From contig CAJNBV010000010.1 in NCBI GenBank assembly GCA_905221095.1, forward strand, positions 5,188 to 69,187: DNA of 64,000 nucleotides. The letters are read 5' to 3'. Source of the stretch: a bacterium (GTDB taxonomy: Bacteria; Bacillota; Bacilli; Lactobacillales; Streptococcaceae). The notes beneath the pieces were generated by a model. The model worked only from the letters and a program-made list of their open reading frames with translations, did not search any database and had not been told where the DNA came from. Both the position numbers and the translations under genes were made by a program. Below are positions 1-9,340 of this stretch, one piece after another (position 1 is the first letter of the stretch; each line of letters opens with the position of its first letter).

Positions 1-145
1 GTAAAGTTACTTGACAAAAAAAGATGAAAAAATTAAAAGGACATCAACCGAATTAATCGAAATTTTCTGAAAATTCAAGAATTTTCTTCTGTTCATTGAC
101 TTTAAAATGTGCTATAATAGTAAAAACTGAACTGGGAGGGATAAG
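1..145 (+). promoter_or_regulatory. ilvD upstream region and promoter
   Basis: No gene is seen here. An extended -10 (TGC-TATAAT, hexamer at 113-118) is the clearest promoter element; no good -35 sits 17 bp upstream. A GGGAGG ribosome binding site at 134-139 precedes the ilvD ATG at 146. Confidence 0.6.
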
Positions 146-1849
146 ATGACTGAATTAGATAAACGTCACCGCAGTAGCATTTATGACAGCATGGTTAAAT
201 CACCAAACCGTGCCATGCTTCGTGCGACTGGTATGACAGATAAGGACTTTGAAACACCGATTGTGGGAGTGATTTCGACTTGGGCGGAAAATACACCATG
301 TAACATCCACTTGCATGATTTTGGGAAATTGGCGAAAGAGGGTGTCAAATCGGCAGGTGCTTGGCCTGTGCAGTTTGGGACTATTACCGTAGCGGATGGG
401 ATTGCTATGGGAACGCCTGGTATGCGTTTCTCTCTAACATCTCGTGATATCATTGCGGACTCTATCGAAGCGGCTATGGGTGGTCACAATGTGGATGCCT
501 TTGTTGCTATTGGTGGCTGTGATAAGAATATGCCTGGTTCTATGATTGCCATTGCTAATATGGATATTCCAGCTATTTTCGCCTATGGTGGAACCATTGC
601 ACCGGGAAATCTTGATGGCAAAGACATTGACCTGGTTTCTGTCTTTGAGGGTATCGGAAAATGGAACCACGGTGACATGACGGCTGAGGACGTGAAACGT
701 CTTGAATGTAATGCCTGCCCTGGCCCTGGTGGCTGTGGTGGTATGTACACTGCTAATACTATGGCGACTGCTATCGAAGTTCTCGGTATGAGTTTGCCAG
801 GGTCTTCATCTCACCCAGCTGAATCAGCAGACAAGAAAGAAGATATCGAAGCAGCAGGACGTGCTGTTGTTAAGATGCTGGAGCTTGGTCTCAAACCATC
901 TGATATCTTGACTCGTGAAGCCTTTGAAGATGCCATCACTGTAACCATGGCTCTTGGTGGTTCTACAAATGCCACTCTTCACTTGCTTGCCATTGCCCAT
1001 GCGGCTAATGTTGATTTGTCACTTGAGGACTTCAATACGATCCAAGAGCGTGTGCCTCACTTGGCCGACTTGAAACCATCTGGTCAGTATGTCTTCCAAG
1101 ACCTCTATGAAGTCGGTGGTGTTCCTGCGGTTATGAGATATCTCTTGGCGAATGGTTTCCTTCATGGAGACCGCATCACATGTACTGGTAAGACAGTTGC
1201 TGAAAACTTGGCTGACTTTGCAGACCTTACACCAGGTCAAAAAGTTATCATGCCACTTGAAAATCCAAAACGTGCGGATGGTCCGCTTATCATCTTGAAC
1301 GGGAACCTCGCTCCTGATGGTGCGGTTGCCAAGGTATCAGGTGTGAAAGTGCGTCGTCACGTTGGTCCAGCTAAGGTATTCGACTCAGAAGAAGATGCGA
1401 TTCAGGCTGTCTTGACAGATGAAATCGTTGATGGCGATGTTGTCGTTGTTCGTTTTGTTGGACCTAAGGGTGGTCCTGGTATGCCTGAGATGCTCTCACT
1501 TTCATCCATGATTGTTGGTAAAGGTCAAGGAGACAAGGTTGCCCTCTTGACGGATGGCCGTTTCTCTGGTGGTACTTATGGTCTGGTTGTCGGACATATC
1601 GCCCCTGAAGCTCAGGATGGTGGACCGATTGCTTATCTCCGTACAGGCGATATCGTTACGGTTGACCAAGATACCAAAGAAATATCTATGGCCGTATCCG
1701 AAGAAGAACTTGAAAAACGTAAGGCAGAAACAACCTTGCCACCACTTTACAGCCGTGGTGTTCTTGGTAAATATGCCCACATCGTATCATCCGCTTCACG
1801 CGGAGCCGTGACAGACTTCTGGAATATGGACAAGTCAGGTAAAAAATAA
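146..1849 (+). CDS. ilvD: dihydroxy-acid dehydratase
   Basis: Cytoplasmic Fe-S enzyme that dehydrates 2,3-dihydroxy-3-methylbutanoate/pentanoate to the 2-oxo acids, the penultimate step of valine and isoleucine synthesis. The 567 aa length is normal for IlvD. Both family signatures are visible: the CDK-x2-PG motif at residues 125-131 (GGCDKNMPG) and a C-terminal [13 protein letters not shown] motif. Cys52, Cys125 and Cys197 (in CPGPGGCGG) fit the iron-sulfur ligands. The ATG follows a GGGAGG site. The gene appears monocistronic, with its own promoter and a terminator directly after it. In pneumococci ilvD likewise stands apart from the main ilv operon. Confidence 0.97.
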   Translation: MTELDKRHRSSIYDSMVKSPNRAMLRATGMTDKDFETPIVGVISTWAENTPCNIHLHDFGKLAKEGVKSAGAWPVQFGTITVADGIAMGTPGMRFSLTSRDIIADSIEAAMGGHNVDAFVAIGGCDKNMPGSMIAIANMDIPAIFAYGGTIAPGNLDGKDIDLVSVFEGIGKWNHGDMTAEDVKRLECNACPGPGGCGGMYTANTMATAIEVLGMSLPGSSSHPAESADKKEDIEAAGRAVVKMLELGLKPSDILTREAFEDAITVTMALGGSTNATLHLLAIAHAANVDLSLEDFNTIQERVPHLADLKPSGQYVFQDLYEVGGVPAVMRYLLANGFLHGDRITCTGKTVAENLADFADLTPGQKVIMPLENPKRADGPLIILNGNLAPDGAVAKVSGVKVRRHVGPAKVFDSEEDAIQAVLTDEIVDGDVVVVRFVGPKGGPGMPEMLSLSSMIVGKGQGDKVALLTDGRFSGGTYGLVVGHIAPEAQDGGPIAYLRTGDIVTVDQDTKEISMAVSEEELEKRKAETTLPPLYSRGVLGKYAHIVSSASRGAVTDFWNMDKSGKK

Positions 1850-1856
1850 AATCAAA

Positions 1857-1880
1857 AAGCAAGCCAACTTCGGCTTGCTT
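1857..1880 (+). terminator. ilvD terminator
   Basis: A 9-bp perfect stem AAGCAAGCC/GGCTTGCTT with a 6-nt loop is followed by a T-rich tail, right after the ilvD stop. Confidence 0.85.
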
Positions 1881-1911
1881 CTTTTCATCTTCAAAAGTGA
1901 TTTGCCTGCTT

Positions 1912-2024
1912 ATACTCAATAAAAATCAAAGAGCAAACTAGAAAGCTAGGCGCAGGTTGCTCAAAGCACAGCTTTGAGGTTGGAGATAAAGCTGACGTGG
2001 TTTGAAGAGATTTTTGAAGAGTAT
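1912..2024 (-). repeat. BOX element, degenerate
   Basis: Read on the minus strand it begins ATACTC and runs to the mirrored GAGTAT, with boxA-, boxB- and boxC-like parts. The BOX core GTCGCCTTGCCGTAG of boxA is missing and the middle part is diverged, so this is a decayed copy. It abuts the stop codon of the neighbouring minus-strand gene. Confidence 0.75.
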
Positions 2025-2365
2025 TAACGAGGTGGCAGTCCAAGGGCAATACGGCCGTAGCGACTGATTCGTGTGATCTTCCAAGCAGGCGACCAGGTAA
2101 CTTCAACCTTGACATCTTCGATACCCTCGATTTGTTTCAGACCTGCAACGATTTCGATAGGCAAACTTTCTGCACAATCGCATGCGGTGTCAGTGAAGGT
2201 CATGACAATCTTGCAGAGACCCGTTTCATCCAGATTGATTTCATAAATCAATCCTAGATTGTAAACATCCAATTCCACATCTGTATCAAAAACCTTCTCT
2301 AGTTTTTCGATAATTTGGTCTTGTAAGGCCAAAGCACGGTCATTGATTTTGATATCCTCTCTCAT
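2024..2365 (-). CDS. MIP18/DUF59-family Fe-S assembly protein
   Basis: A 113 aa protein of the DUF59/MIP18 family (PaaD, SufT and YitW relatives), which act in iron-sulfur cluster assembly or maturation. Recognisable family features are the N-terminal DVYNLGLIYEI segment, MTFTDTACDCAESLP with the conserved cysteine, and the C-terminal W-x-x-x-RISRYGRIALG end. It is divergent from the Rgg-type gene that follows. A partner Fe-S system is not visible nearby, although ilvD next door is itself a [2Fe-2S] enzyme; a link is only inference. The exact substrate is unknown. Confidence 0.85.
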   Translation of the reverse strand: MREDIKINDRALALQDQIIEKLEKVFDTDVELDVYNLGLIYEINLDETGLCKIVMTFTDTACDCAESLPIEIVAGLKQIEGIEDVKVEVTWSPAWKITRISRYGRIALGLPPR

Positions 2366-2488
2366 TACAGTCCCTCCACGTGATAAATATCCTCTATTTT
2401 CTCATAATTCTGACAATTTGGCAAGTTTTTGATGAATTTTCTGAAAAATATGATAAAATGAAGAAAATACGGAATCAAGGGGAAGTCT

Positions 2489-3340
2489 ATGGAGCAGATT
2501 GGAAAAGTCTTTAGACAATTACGAGAGTCAAGAAATATCTCGCTGAGACAGGCGACTGGGGGACAATTTTCTCCGTCTATGTTGTCCCGATTTGAAACTG
2601 GTCAGAGTGAGCTTTCGGTGGAAAAGTTTCTATTTGCCCTAGAAAATATATCTGCCAGTGTGGAGGAAATCCTCTTTCTAGCTAGAGGTTTTCAGTATGA
2701 TACAGATTCTGAGTTGAGAAAAGAAATCCTAGATGTCTTGGATATAAAGAATATAGCACCTCTTGAAGACTTGTATCGCAAGGAGTATCAAAAGCATGCC
2801 CATTCTCAAAACAAACAGAAACATATTCTAAATGCCATTATTATCAAGTCTTATATGAAGAGCATGGATGAAACGGTAGAGTTAACGGCAGAGGAAGGGA
2901 AAGTCCTTCATGATTATCTGTTTTCTACCGAGATTTGGGGAATCTATGAACTCAATTTGTTCTCAGTCAGTTCTCCGTTCTTATCTGTTTCTCTCTTTAC
3001 TAGATATGTACGAGAAATGGTCCGCAAATCTGATTTTCTAATGGAAATGTCTGGAAACCGAAACCTTTTTCACACTATGCTATTGAATGGTTTTTTGGCC
3101 AGTATTGAGTGTGAAGAATTTACCAATGCCTCTTATTTTAAACGTGTCATCAAAGAGCATTTCTACAAGGAAAATGAAACCTATTTCCGAATTGTCTATT
3201 TGTGGGCGGAAGGTCTCCTTGATAGCAAGCAAGGCAGAGTCAAGGAAGGTCAGAAAAAGATGGAAGATGCTGTCCGTATTTTTGAGATGCTTGGCTGTCA
3301 CAAATCTGCCGAATACTACAGAAAAACGACCGATTGTTGA
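2489..3340 (+). CDS. Rgg/GadR/MutR-type transcriptional regulator
   Basis: A 283 aa cytoplasmic regulator. The N-terminal XRE helix-turn-helix spans about residues 5-60 (LRQATGGQFSPSMLSRFETG), followed by an all-helical TPR-like domain typical of Rgg proteins, which often bind short hydrophobic peptides. Start ATG follows AAGGGGAAG. It lies 197 bp upstream of an MFS transporter on the same strand, a likely target gene. I looked for an adjacent short hydrophobic peptide gene and found no convincing one, so it may be a stand-alone Rgg or respond to a peptide made elsewhere. Confidence 0.88.
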   Translation: MEQIGKVFRQLRESRNISLRQATGGQFSPSMLSRFETGQSELSVEKFLFALENISASVEEILFLARGFQYDTDSELRKEILDVLDIKNIAPLEDLYRKEYQKHAHSQNKQKHILNAIIIKSYMKSMDETVELTAEEGKVLHDYLFSTEIWGIYELNLFSVSSPFLSVSLFTRYVREMVRKSDFLMEMSGNRNLFHTMLLNGFLASIECEEFTNASYFKRVIKEHFYKENETYFRIVYLWAEGLLDSKQGRVKEGQKKMEDAVRIFEMLGCHKSAEYYRKTTDC

Positions 3341-3485
3341 ATATCTGCAAACCAAGAAAATAATTTGAAATTTTAAGCGATAGAACTCTTGACTACTCTC
3401 GGGTTATCAAAGAGATTTTATCGTTGTTTTGCTTATTTTGTGTGTTGCATATATTCAAAAAAATTTCTCGCTAATTCATAAGTGC

Positions 3486-3491
3486 TATACT
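3486..3491 (+). promoter_or_regulatory. extended -10 promoter of the MFS gene
   Basis: TGC-TATACT lies about 45 bp upstream of the MFS start, indicating transcription separate from the preceding rgg gene. The -35 is weak, which fits dependence on an activator. Confidence 0.5.
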
Positions 3492-3537
3492 ATGGTCATA
3501 CTTCATATTGAACTTATAACAAGAAGGGAGATTACCT

Positions 3538-4785
3538 ATGAAACTATTGTTTAGAAATCAAGCTTATCGGCTCTTGACTTTGTCACGCTTCTTCAATGCT
3601 TTTGGTGCTTCGATTTTCAATCTGGTATTTATCGTCTATGCATCGACCTTGCCACAAGCCTCCTTTGCTGTTGCTATGGCCAATATTGTTATGATTCTTC
3701 CAACTCTCTTTACAGTTTTTGTAGGGATTCGGGCAGATTACACAAGGGACAAGGTCAAATGGATGGTCTATAGTGGTTTGTTTCAGGCGGTTTTATTTTT
3801 TCTGGCAGCCCTAGTTGTTCAGCAAGCTAGTCTCTTTGCCTTTTCTAGCCTGTGTTTGATCAATGTCATTAGTGATGTCATCAGTGATTTTGCTGGTGGT
3901 TTGCGCATGCCTCTCGTTAAGGAAAAAGTAGCTGAAGATGATCTGATGGAAGCTTATTCTTTTTCCCAGTTCATCACCTATATTTCAGCTATTGGTGGTC
4001 AAGCTTTCGGAGTCTGGCTCTTAGGTTTATCGGTCAATAATTTTTCTCTCGTTGCGGGAATCAATGCTTGCTTTTTCCTAGTATCAGCCGTGATTCTCTT
4101 TCTAGGAAGAAGCAAGTTAAGCCTGTCAATGTCATCTCCTGATGGTGAAAACTTAAAAAATGAGAAGCTTTCTATCAAAGAACAGTTTCTAACAATTTAC
4201 CGAAATTTACGTCTCGTTTTTCTTAAAGGTGGACAGAAAAACTTTGGCTTTATGCTCTTTGCAGTCTTGCTTATCAATGCCTTGGGTGGCGCTTTAGGAA
4301 GCATCTATAACATCTTCTTTTTGAGCCATTCTCTTTTGGACTTTTCTTACACAGAGGCATTATTTATCAGTCAATTCTGTGCTTTGTTAGCAATCATCAT
4401 CAGTAGCCTTACGGGCAATGATTATTTTGGGAAGCAGTCCTTGCCTAGATTGATGATGTGGGTGACCGTAGGACTCAGTCTAGTTGGTTTGGCTAATGTA
4501 TTCAATCAAGTCGTACTTGGTTTACTATTTCTCTGTTCAACTCTGTATGTGTCTGGTAAAGTTCAACCAAAGATTAGTGCCATGCTCCTGAAAAATCTAG
4601 CTCCAGAGGTTCTAGCTCGTACCAGTAATTTTTTGGGTTTATTGTTTACCTTATCCATACCTGTGGGAACAGCTTGCTTTTCACTTATAGCTGTATGGAA
4701 TATACAGTTGACTTGGATGCTATTTGTTGGTCTTTCCTTGCTAGCTATCCTGTTGACAGGTCTTAATCTCAAAAATGATATCTAA
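3538..4785 (+). CDS. MFS transporter
   Basis: A 415 aa integral membrane protein with about 12 hydrophobic segments in two halves separated by a polar loop near residues 200-225 (SSPDGENLKNEKLS). The loop between TM2 and TM3 has a GIRADYTRDKVKW stretch, a variant of the MFS G-x-x-x-D-[RK] motif. It resembles the drug or macrolide efflux (MefE-like/enterobactin exporter) branch of MFS, but the substrate cannot be inferred. ATG follows AGAAGGGAG. It has its own promoter downstream of an rgg-type regulator. Its stop codon abuts a BOX element. Confidence 0.85.
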   Translation: MKLLFRNQAYRLLTLSRFFNAFGASIFNLVFIVYASTLPQASFAVAMANIVMILPTLFTVFVGIRADYTRDKVKWMVYSGLFQAVLFFLAALVVQQASLFAFSSLCLINVISDVISDFAGGLRMPLVKEKVAEDDLMEAYSFSQFITYISAIGGQAFGVWLLGLSVNNFSLVAGINACFFLVSAVILFLGRSKLSLSMSSPDGENLKNEKLSIKEQFLTIYRNLRLVFLKGGQKNFGFMLFAVLLINALGGALGSIYNIFFLSHSLLDFSYTEALFISQFCALLAIIISSLTGNDYFGKQSLPRLMMWVTVGLSLVGLANVFNQVVLGLLFLCSTLYVSGKVQPKISAMLLKNLAPEVLARTSNFLGLLFTLSIPVGTACFSLIAVWNIQLTWMLFVGLSLLAILLTGLNLKNDI

Positions 4786-4979
4786 TACTCTTCGAAAATC
4801 TCTTCAAACCACGTCAACGTCGCCTTGCCGTAGATATGTTACTGACTTCGTCAGTTCTATCTACAACCTCAAAGCAGTGCTTTGAGCTGACTTCGTCAGT
4901 TCTATCCACAACCTCAAAACACTGTTTTGAGCAACCTGCGGCTAGTTTCCTAGTTTGCTCTTTGATTTTCATTGAGTAT
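4785..4979 (+). repeat. BOX element, A-B-B-C
   Basis: Contains the canonical boxA core (CGTCAACGTCGCCTTGCCG), two boxB modules (about 4841-4887 and 4888-4932, each starting CTGACTTCGTCAG) and boxC ending TTTTCATTGAGTAT. It lies between the MFS gene and hisS and begins at the MFS stop codon. Confidence 0.95.
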
Positions 4980-5057
4980 AAATCCTAATTTTTTCTTACT
5001 GTTTTAATCCCTCTATTTATGGTAAAATAAGACTATTAAGTTTAAAGAGGATTCCTT

Positions 5058-6338
5058 ATGAAATTACAAAAACCAAAAGGAACGCAGGATATTTTGCCTG
5101 CTGAATCTGCCAAGTGGCAGTACGTTGAGGGCTTTGCCCGTGAGATTTTCAAGCGCTATAACTATGCAGAAGTGCGCACGCCTATTTTTGAGCATTACGA
5201 GGTTATCAGTCGCTCTGTCGGAGATACAACGGATATCGTAACTAAGGAAATGTACGATTTCTATGACAAGGGTGACCGTCATATTACCCTCCGTCCAGAA
5301 GGAACAGCGCCAGTTGTCCGTTCCTATGTGGAAAATAAACTCTTCGCTCCCGAAGTGCAAAAGCCAAGTAAGTTCTACTACATGGGACCAATGTTCCGTT
5401 ATGAGCGTCCACAAGCAGGGCGTTTACGCCAGTTCCACCAGATTGGTGTTGAGTGTTTTGGATCTAGCAATCCAGCTACCGATGTGGAAACGATCGCTAT
5501 GGCAGCTCATTTCTTGAAAGAAATCGGTATCCAAGGTGTTAAATTGCACCTCAACACGCTTGGAAATCCTGAGAGTCGTGCGGCCTATCGTCAAGCCTTG
5601 ATTGACTATTTGACACCGCTTAAGGAGACCTTGTCTAAGGATAGCCAGCGTCGCTTGGAGGAAAATCCTCTCCGTGTCTTGGACTCTAAGGAAAAAGAAG
5701 ACAAGGTGGCAGTGGAGAATGCGCCGTCTATCTTGGATTTCCTTGATGAAGAAAGCCAAGCTCATTTTGATGCTGTGCGTCAGATGTTAGAAAATCTGGG
5801 TGTAGACTATATCATCGATACCAATATGGTGCGTGGTCTGGATTACTACAACCACACCATTTTCGAGTTCATCACTGAGATTGAGGGCAATGACTTGACA
5901 GTCTGTGCGGGTGGTCGCTATGATGGTTTGGTTGCTTACTTTGGTGGCCCTGAAACTGCTGGCTTTGGTTTTGGACTTGGTGTAGAGCGCCTGCTTCTCA
6001 TTCTTGAAAAGCAAGGTGTGGCCCTCCCTATCGAAAACGCCCTAGATGTTTATATCGCAGTCTTGGGAGAAGGAGCAAATGTCAAGGCCTTGGAGTTGGT
6101 ACAGGCTCTTCGCCAACAAGGATTCAAAGCGGAGCGTGATTACCTTAACCGTAAACTCAAAGCTCAGTTCAAGTCAGCCGATGTCTTTGCGGCTAAGACC
6201 CTCATCACTCTAGGTGAGAGCGAAGTCGAAAGCGGACAAGTGACGGTCAAGAACAACCAAACCCGAGAAGAAGTGCAAGTGTCACTTGATGCTATCAGTC
6301 AAAACTTCTCAGAAATTTTTGAAAAATTAGGCTTTTAA
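5058..6338 (+). CDS. hisS: histidyl-tRNA synthetase
   Basis: Class II aminoacyl-tRNA synthetase charging tRNA-His; 426 aa, normal length. Motif 2 is visible as [17 protein letters not shown], the His-A region as [14 protein letters not shown], and motif 3 as [15 protein letters not shown]; the C-terminal anticodon-binding domain follows from about residue 330. Transcribed from TGG-TAAAAT (hexamer 5023-5028), a promoter nearly identical to that of aspS downstream. AGAGG precedes the ATG. In many streptococci aspS and hisS are neighbours; here a small-protein operon separates them. No T-box leader is visible. Confidence 0.98.
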   Translation: MKLQKPKGTQDILPAESAKWQYVEGFAREIFKRYNYAEVRTPIFEHYEVISRSVGDTTDIVTKEMYDFYDKGDRHITLRPEGTAPVVRSYVENKLFAPEVQKPSKFYYMGPMFRYERPQAGRLRQFHQIGVECFGSSNPATDVETIAMAAHFLKEIGIQGVKLHLNTLGNPESRAAYRQALIDYLTPLKETLSKDSQRRLEENPLRVLDSKEKEDKVAVENAPSILDFLDEESQAHFDAVRQMLENLGVDYIIDTNMVRGLDYYNHTIFEFITEIEGNDLTVCAGGRYDGLVAYFGGPETAGFGFGLGVERLLLILEKQGVALPIENALDVYIAVLGEGANVKALELVQALRQQGFKAERDYLNRKLKAQFKSADVFAAKTLITLGESEVESGQVTVKNNQTREEVQVSLDAISQNFSEIFEKLGF

Positions 6339-6351
6339 TAGTAGATAAACT

Positions 6352-6378
6352 GGTCAGGACCTTACTCCTGACCTTTTT
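6352..6378 (+). terminator. hisS terminator
   Basis: GGTCAGGA/TCCTGACC perfect 8-bp stem followed by TTTTT. Confidence 0.9.
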
Positions 6379-6405
6379 CTTTTGCAAAATGACAAAAATC
6401 ATAAA

Positions 6406-6451
6406 CTTTTTGACAAATATGCTTGTCAAAAAGAAAAAGATGTGTTACAAT
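6406..6451 (+). promoter_or_regulatory. promoter with perfect inverted-repeat operator
   Basis: CTTTTTGACAA (6406-6416), 6 nt, then TTGTCAAAAAG (6423-6433) is a perfect 11-bp inverted repeat. Its right arm contains the -35 TTGTCA (6423-6428), followed 17 bp later by TACAAT (6446-6451). The placement over the -35 is that of a repressor operator, most simply for the Cro-like protein encoded third in this transcript. Confidence 0.75.
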
Positions 6452-6487
6452 ATAAGCAAGTTAAGAGAAAAGGAGAAAGGAACGATT

Positions 6488-6802
6488 ATGTGGGCATTAG
6501 GATTTGTACCTCTTGTGATTATGTATTATATCTACCATTCCCAAAAGGTCAAGAAACTGGAGAATAAAATCAAAAGAATTGAGCAAAAACAGAAAGGAAA
6601 TATAGAAATGTCAAGAATTTTAAAAGAATTGATTGGGAAAAAACCAACAATCGTTGGACAAGTGTTTGGAACAGACAACTGGGAAGTTGTGGATGTTGAT
6701 GAGGAATGGGTCAAGCTACGCCGTGTTGATAAAAAGGGAAAAGAAAAATTCAAACTACAACGCATTGAGGATATCCAAACCGTTGAATTTGACGGAAAGT
6801 AG
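6488..6802 (+). CDS. small membrane-anchored protein
   Basis: A 104 aa protein that I do not recognise. It has an N-terminal transmembrane segment (WALGFVPLVIMYYIYH, residues 2-17), a lysine-rich coiled-coil-like helix (KVKKLENKIKRIEQKQ) and a small C-terminal domain ending in LQRIEDIQTVEFDGK. The reading frame is open upstream to 6389, but that ATG precedes the promoter, so the ATG at 6488 behind AAAGGAGAAAGGA is the start. A second possible start at 6608 would give only the soluble domain. First gene of an operon continuing through 10930. Confidence 0.7.
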   Translation: MWALGFVPLVIMYYIYHSQKVKKLENKIKRIEQKQKGNIEMSRILKELIGKKPTIVGQVFGTDNWEVVDVDEEWVKLRRVDKKGKEKFKLQRIEDIQTVEFDGK

Positions 6803-6811
6803 GTGTGTAAC

Positions 6812-7018
6812 ATGCAACTAAAAAATCGTCTAAAAGAGCTGCGGGCTCGCGATGGCCTCAATCAAACCGAACTAGCCAAACTAGCAGAGGTTTCCAGACA
6901 GACCATTAGCCTATTAGAACGGGACGAATACACCCCGTCCGTTGTGATTGCCTTGAAAATATCTCAGATTTTCAACGAAACAGTCGAATCGGTATTTCGC
7001 TTGGAGGAGGACGAGTGA
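6812..7018 (+). CDS. Cro/CI-like small HTH repressor
   Basis: A 68 aa single-domain XRE protein: LKELRARDGLNQTELAKLAEVSRQTISLLERDEYTPSVVIALKISQIF is a complete Cro/YgzD-type helix-turn-helix. Such stand-alone proteins usually repress the operon in which they lie together with membrane proteins. The ATG at 6812 is preferred over the in-frame GTG at 6803 that follows the upstream stop directly. The stop overlaps the start of the next gene (TGATG), so translation is coupled. It probably binds the inverted repeat at 6406-6433; that is inference. Confidence 0.85.
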   Translation: MQLKNRLKELRARDGLNQTELAKLAEVSRQTISLLERDEYTPSVVIALKISQIFNETVESVFRLEEDE

Positions 7019-7206
7019 TGAACATGTATAGAGTGGTTTATTATATGAGTGTTCTTGCTCTTATTGTGAATGCCTTGGCTATGATTGGAACATTACTGGG
7101 GTGGTTCTATTTTGTTGAAAGTAAGTATTTGTTTTGGATTAACTTAGTCCTCTTGTCCATTTTCAATCGGTTGAAGAAGAAGGAGAAAAATGATGAACAA
7201 GTATAA
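7018..7206 (+). CDS. small two-TM membrane protein
   Basis: 62 aa with two hydrophobic segments (YYMSVLALIVNALAMIG and KYLFWINLVLLSIF) and a lysine-rich C-terminus. GGAGGAGG lies 7-8 nt upstream of the ATG, which overlaps the stop of the HTH gene. It is similar in length and plan to the next gene, with shared MNxYxVxYY and GWF motifs, so the two are probably ancient paralogues. Function unknown. Confidence 0.75.
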   Translation: MNMYRVVYYMSVLALIVNALAMIGTLLGWFYFVESKYLFWINLVLLSIFNRLKKKEKNDEQV

Positions 7207-7390
7207 AGTAATCTATTATGTAGTTGCCATAGCTCTATTAGTCAGCGTGTTTCTACTGATTGGGATGGACCTAGGCTGGTTTAGTCCCTATCAAAGTGAC
7301 CAATTTATTTGGGCCTACTTTGCCCTCATCCCAGTAGTTGAATGGATTGAAAAGAAATCCAAAAATCTAGCAAGTGAAAAAGGAGAATGA
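7193..7390 (+). CDS. small two-TM membrane protein, paralogue of the preceding one
   Basis: 65 aa: MNKYKVIYYVVAIALLVSVFLLIG, a GWFSPY turn, then a second segment FIWAYFALIPVVEW and a charged tail. The ATG at 7193 is placed 7 nt after AGGAG; the ATG at 7190 is also possible. It overlaps the end of the preceding gene. Function unknown; the conserved position behind a small HTH repressor suggests a membrane partner of the operon. Confidence 0.72.
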   Translation: MNKYKVIYYVVAIALLVSVFLLIGMDLGWFSPYQSDQFIWAYFALIPVVEWIEKKSKNLASEKGE

Positions 7391-7392
7391 AT

Positions 7393-7743
7393 ATGAAAGA
7401 GTTTTTAGCAGGTTTTCAAGTAGATACTGAGAACAAAGAACTTGCAGGTGTCTGTGCAGGTTTAGGAAATTATTTTAATATCAAGACTAACATCATCCGT
7501 TTAGTAGCCATTTTGTTGTTTCTTTCGTCAACAGAGTTTGGAATTTTAACAGTCATCCTATATGCTTATCTAGCAGGTTGGCTTGGGAGAGACCCTTTAG
7601 GAGAAGGGGCGAAAAAAGCAAGAAACCAAGCTATTCTCTTGTTTGCTGTTTGTTTGATTTTAGTATCACTGGGAACAGAGGGCTTGACAGCTATTTATGA
7701 ATCAGGTAAAGCCTTTGGTCAGTGGTTAGTTGGATTGGTTTAG
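7393..7743 (+). CDS. PspC-domain membrane protein
   Basis: 116 aa. The PspC domain covers about residues 12-70: ELAGVCAGLGNYFNIKTNIIRLVAILLFL, then a second hydrophobic helix ending AYLAGWLGRD, and a third segment near the C-terminus. PspC proteins sense or stabilise envelope stress in phage-shock systems, but in Firmicutes many are stand-alone and uncharacterised. The ATG at 7393 is 7 nt behind AGGAG; the earlier ATG at 7387 is too close to the ribosome binding site. Confidence 0.83.
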   Translation: MKEFLAGFQVDTENKELAGVCAGLGNYFNIKTNIIRLVAILLFLSSTEFGILTVILYAYLAGWLGRDPLGEGAKKARNQAILLFAVCLILVSLGTEGLTAIYESGKAFGQWLVGLV

Positions 7744-7761
7744 TTTAGAAAGAGAATGAAT

Positions 7762-8505
7762 ATGAAAAAGAAAAATAAACGTGGATTGTTGTTATTTTTA
7801 ATGTCTGTTGTCTTGGGAGGTTTCTTGGGCATGTTTGTAGGGATGTTTAAGGCACGTGCCGAATCCCACGAAATTATGTTAGATGTGAAAGTCTTGATAC
7901 CATGGATATCAGCTATTTGTTTACTGATAGGTTTCATTAGTCTTCTTTTGACTTTCAATTTCCTAAAGAAAAGCAGAAAATTTCACTCCTTGTATCAAGA
8001 GGAAATGGATGATGATCTGAATGAAGCCTATTATGTGCAGATGTATCGGAATCTCGAGTTTGGAACCATTGCTTTTAATAGTGCAAGCGTAGCGATTTTA
8101 TTGGCTCTCTTCATTTCAGGAAGTGAAGTAATTGTACTCGATATAAGCCATATAACCTTATCCCTTTCCTTTTTGGGATTAGTGTTGGTTTTCAATGCTC
8201 AAAATTATCTTTTTAAGACTATTGCGATTGTTCGTCAGATTGGTTTGGTGTTTTTCTCTACACCAAAGGATATCTTGGAGCATTTCGATTCTTACGATGA
8301 AGGGGAGCGCAAGGCTAATTTGGAACAGAGTTTTCGGATTTTATTCCAATTAAATAACTATGTCTTGCCAGGTCTCTACTTTCTGATTGCTCTCTTTTCT
8401 TTACTGGCAGGAGAGATTCAGTTACTAGCCTTCTTGCTTGTAGGAGCCATCCATATTTATATTAATGTGATGCAGTTACCTATGGTGAAACGTTATTTTA
8501 AATAA
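7762..8505 (+). CDS. DUF3169-type membrane protein
   Basis: About 247 aa with some six hydrophobic segments, including an N-terminal pair (LLLFLMSVVLGGFLGMFVGMF and VLIPWISAICLLIGFISLLLTF). It looks like the DUF3169 family found in Firmicutes next to small HTH repressors and ABC transporters. Two in-frame ATGs (7756, 7762) exist; 7762 is better spaced from the weak AAAGAG site. It lies 10 bp upstream of the ABC ATPase gene. Molecular function unknown. Confidence 0.72.
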   Translation: MKKKNKRGLLLFLMSVVLGGFLGMFVGMFKARAESHEIMLDVKVLIPWISAICLLIGFISLLLTFNFLKKSRKFHSLYQEEMDDDLNEAYYVQMYRNLEFGTIAFNSASVAILLALFISGSEVIVLDISHITLSLSFLGLVLVFNAQNYLFKTIAIVRQIGLVFFSTPKDILEHFDSYDEGERKANLEQSFRILFQLNNYVLPGLYFLIALFSLLAGEIQLLAFLLVGAIHIYINVMQLPMVKRYFK

Positions 8506-8515
8506 AGGAGTTTCT

Positions 8516-9340
8516 ATGATTCGTGTTGAAAATGTAAGCAAAAGTTTTGGGAGCAAAAAAGCTCTTCATCAGATTTCTTTTGAGATTAAGGAAGGTGAAA
8601 TCTTTGGTTTTCTTGGACCTTCTGGCTCAGGTAAAACAACCATGATCAATGTCTTAACAGGTCAGTTGGCTGCAGATCAAGGTAACACAATTTTGTTAGG
8701 CAAGAATTCTCAAGATTTAACCTCAAATGATTTGGAACAAATCGGTATAGTTAGTGATGGCAGTGGTTTTTATGAAAAGATGAGCCTTTATAAAAATCTG
8801 CTCATTTACGCTAAGTTATATGGTCTCAAGTCAGATAGAGTAGTTCAGGTGCTTCAACAGGTTGGATTGGCAGATGCTAAAGATATTATCGCAGAAAAAC
8901 TATCTACAGGAATGAAACAACGAATGTTCTTGGCTCGTGCCCTTCTTAATGCTCCTAAGATTCTTTTCCTAGATGAGCCAACCAGTGGCTTAGACCCCAC
9001 AACATCTAAGATGATTCATACTCTACTTCAAGAACTAAAGCAGGCGGGGACAACTATCTTTTTGACAACGCATGATATGCATGAAGCAACACTGCTTTGT
9101 GATCGCTTATCTCTTTTAAATAAGGGGAATTTAATAGAGTATGGAAGTCCGCAAGATATCATCCAGAAGTACCATGTGGATAAGAAAGTACATGTGGTTT
9201 ATAACGATGGACGAGAACAGATAGTTCCATTTGAAGAATTGCCACATTTAGACACGACAGATTTGATGGTGGTTCACTCTTGTGAGCCAACTTTAGAAGA
9301 AATCTTTATCAGATTGACAGGAGACAAGTTAGATGTTTAG
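8516..9340 (+). CDS. ABC transporter ATP-binding protein
   Basis: 274 aa. Walker A GPSGSGKTT (about residues 36-44), signature LSTGMKQRM, Walker B ILFLDEPTSGLD and the switch histidine in LTTHDMHEA are intact. The C-terminal extension resembles those of drug/bacteriocin or ABC-2 type exporters (DrrA/BcrA group). It overlaps the permease gene by 8 bp, so the two form one exporter. AAAGGAG precedes the ATG. Confidence 0.92.
   Translation: MIRVENVSKSFGSKKALHQISFEIKEGEIFGFLGPSGSGKTTMINVLTGQLAADQGNTILLGKNSQDLTSNDLEQIGIVSDGSGFYEKMSLYKNLLIYAKLYGLKSDRVVQVLQQVGLADAKDIIAEKLSTGMKQRMFLARALLNAPKILFLDEPTSGLDPTTSKMIHTLLQELKQAGTTIFLTTHDMHEATLLCDRLSLLNKGNLIEYGSPQDIIQKYHVDKKVHVVYNDGREQIVPFEELPHLDTTDLMVVHSCEPTLEEIFIRLTGDKLDV

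Noticed and set aside
3492..3554. Short ORF between the Rgg-type gene and the MFS gene as a possible SHP pheromone
   Set aside because: The ATG overlaps the end of the -10 box of the MFS promoter, the product (MVILHIELITRREITYETIV) is not SHP-like, and it has no ribosome binding site.
4980..5057. T-box leaders for hisS, aspS, tyrS, argS and gltX
   Set aside because: The gaps before these genes are short and lack a T-box core (GGTGG) with a specifier hairpin; BOX sequence explains the hisS upstream region.
6389..6487. N-terminal extension of the small membrane protein to 6389
   Set aside because: The extension covers the -35, -10 and inverted repeat; the start at 6488 has a good ribosome binding site.
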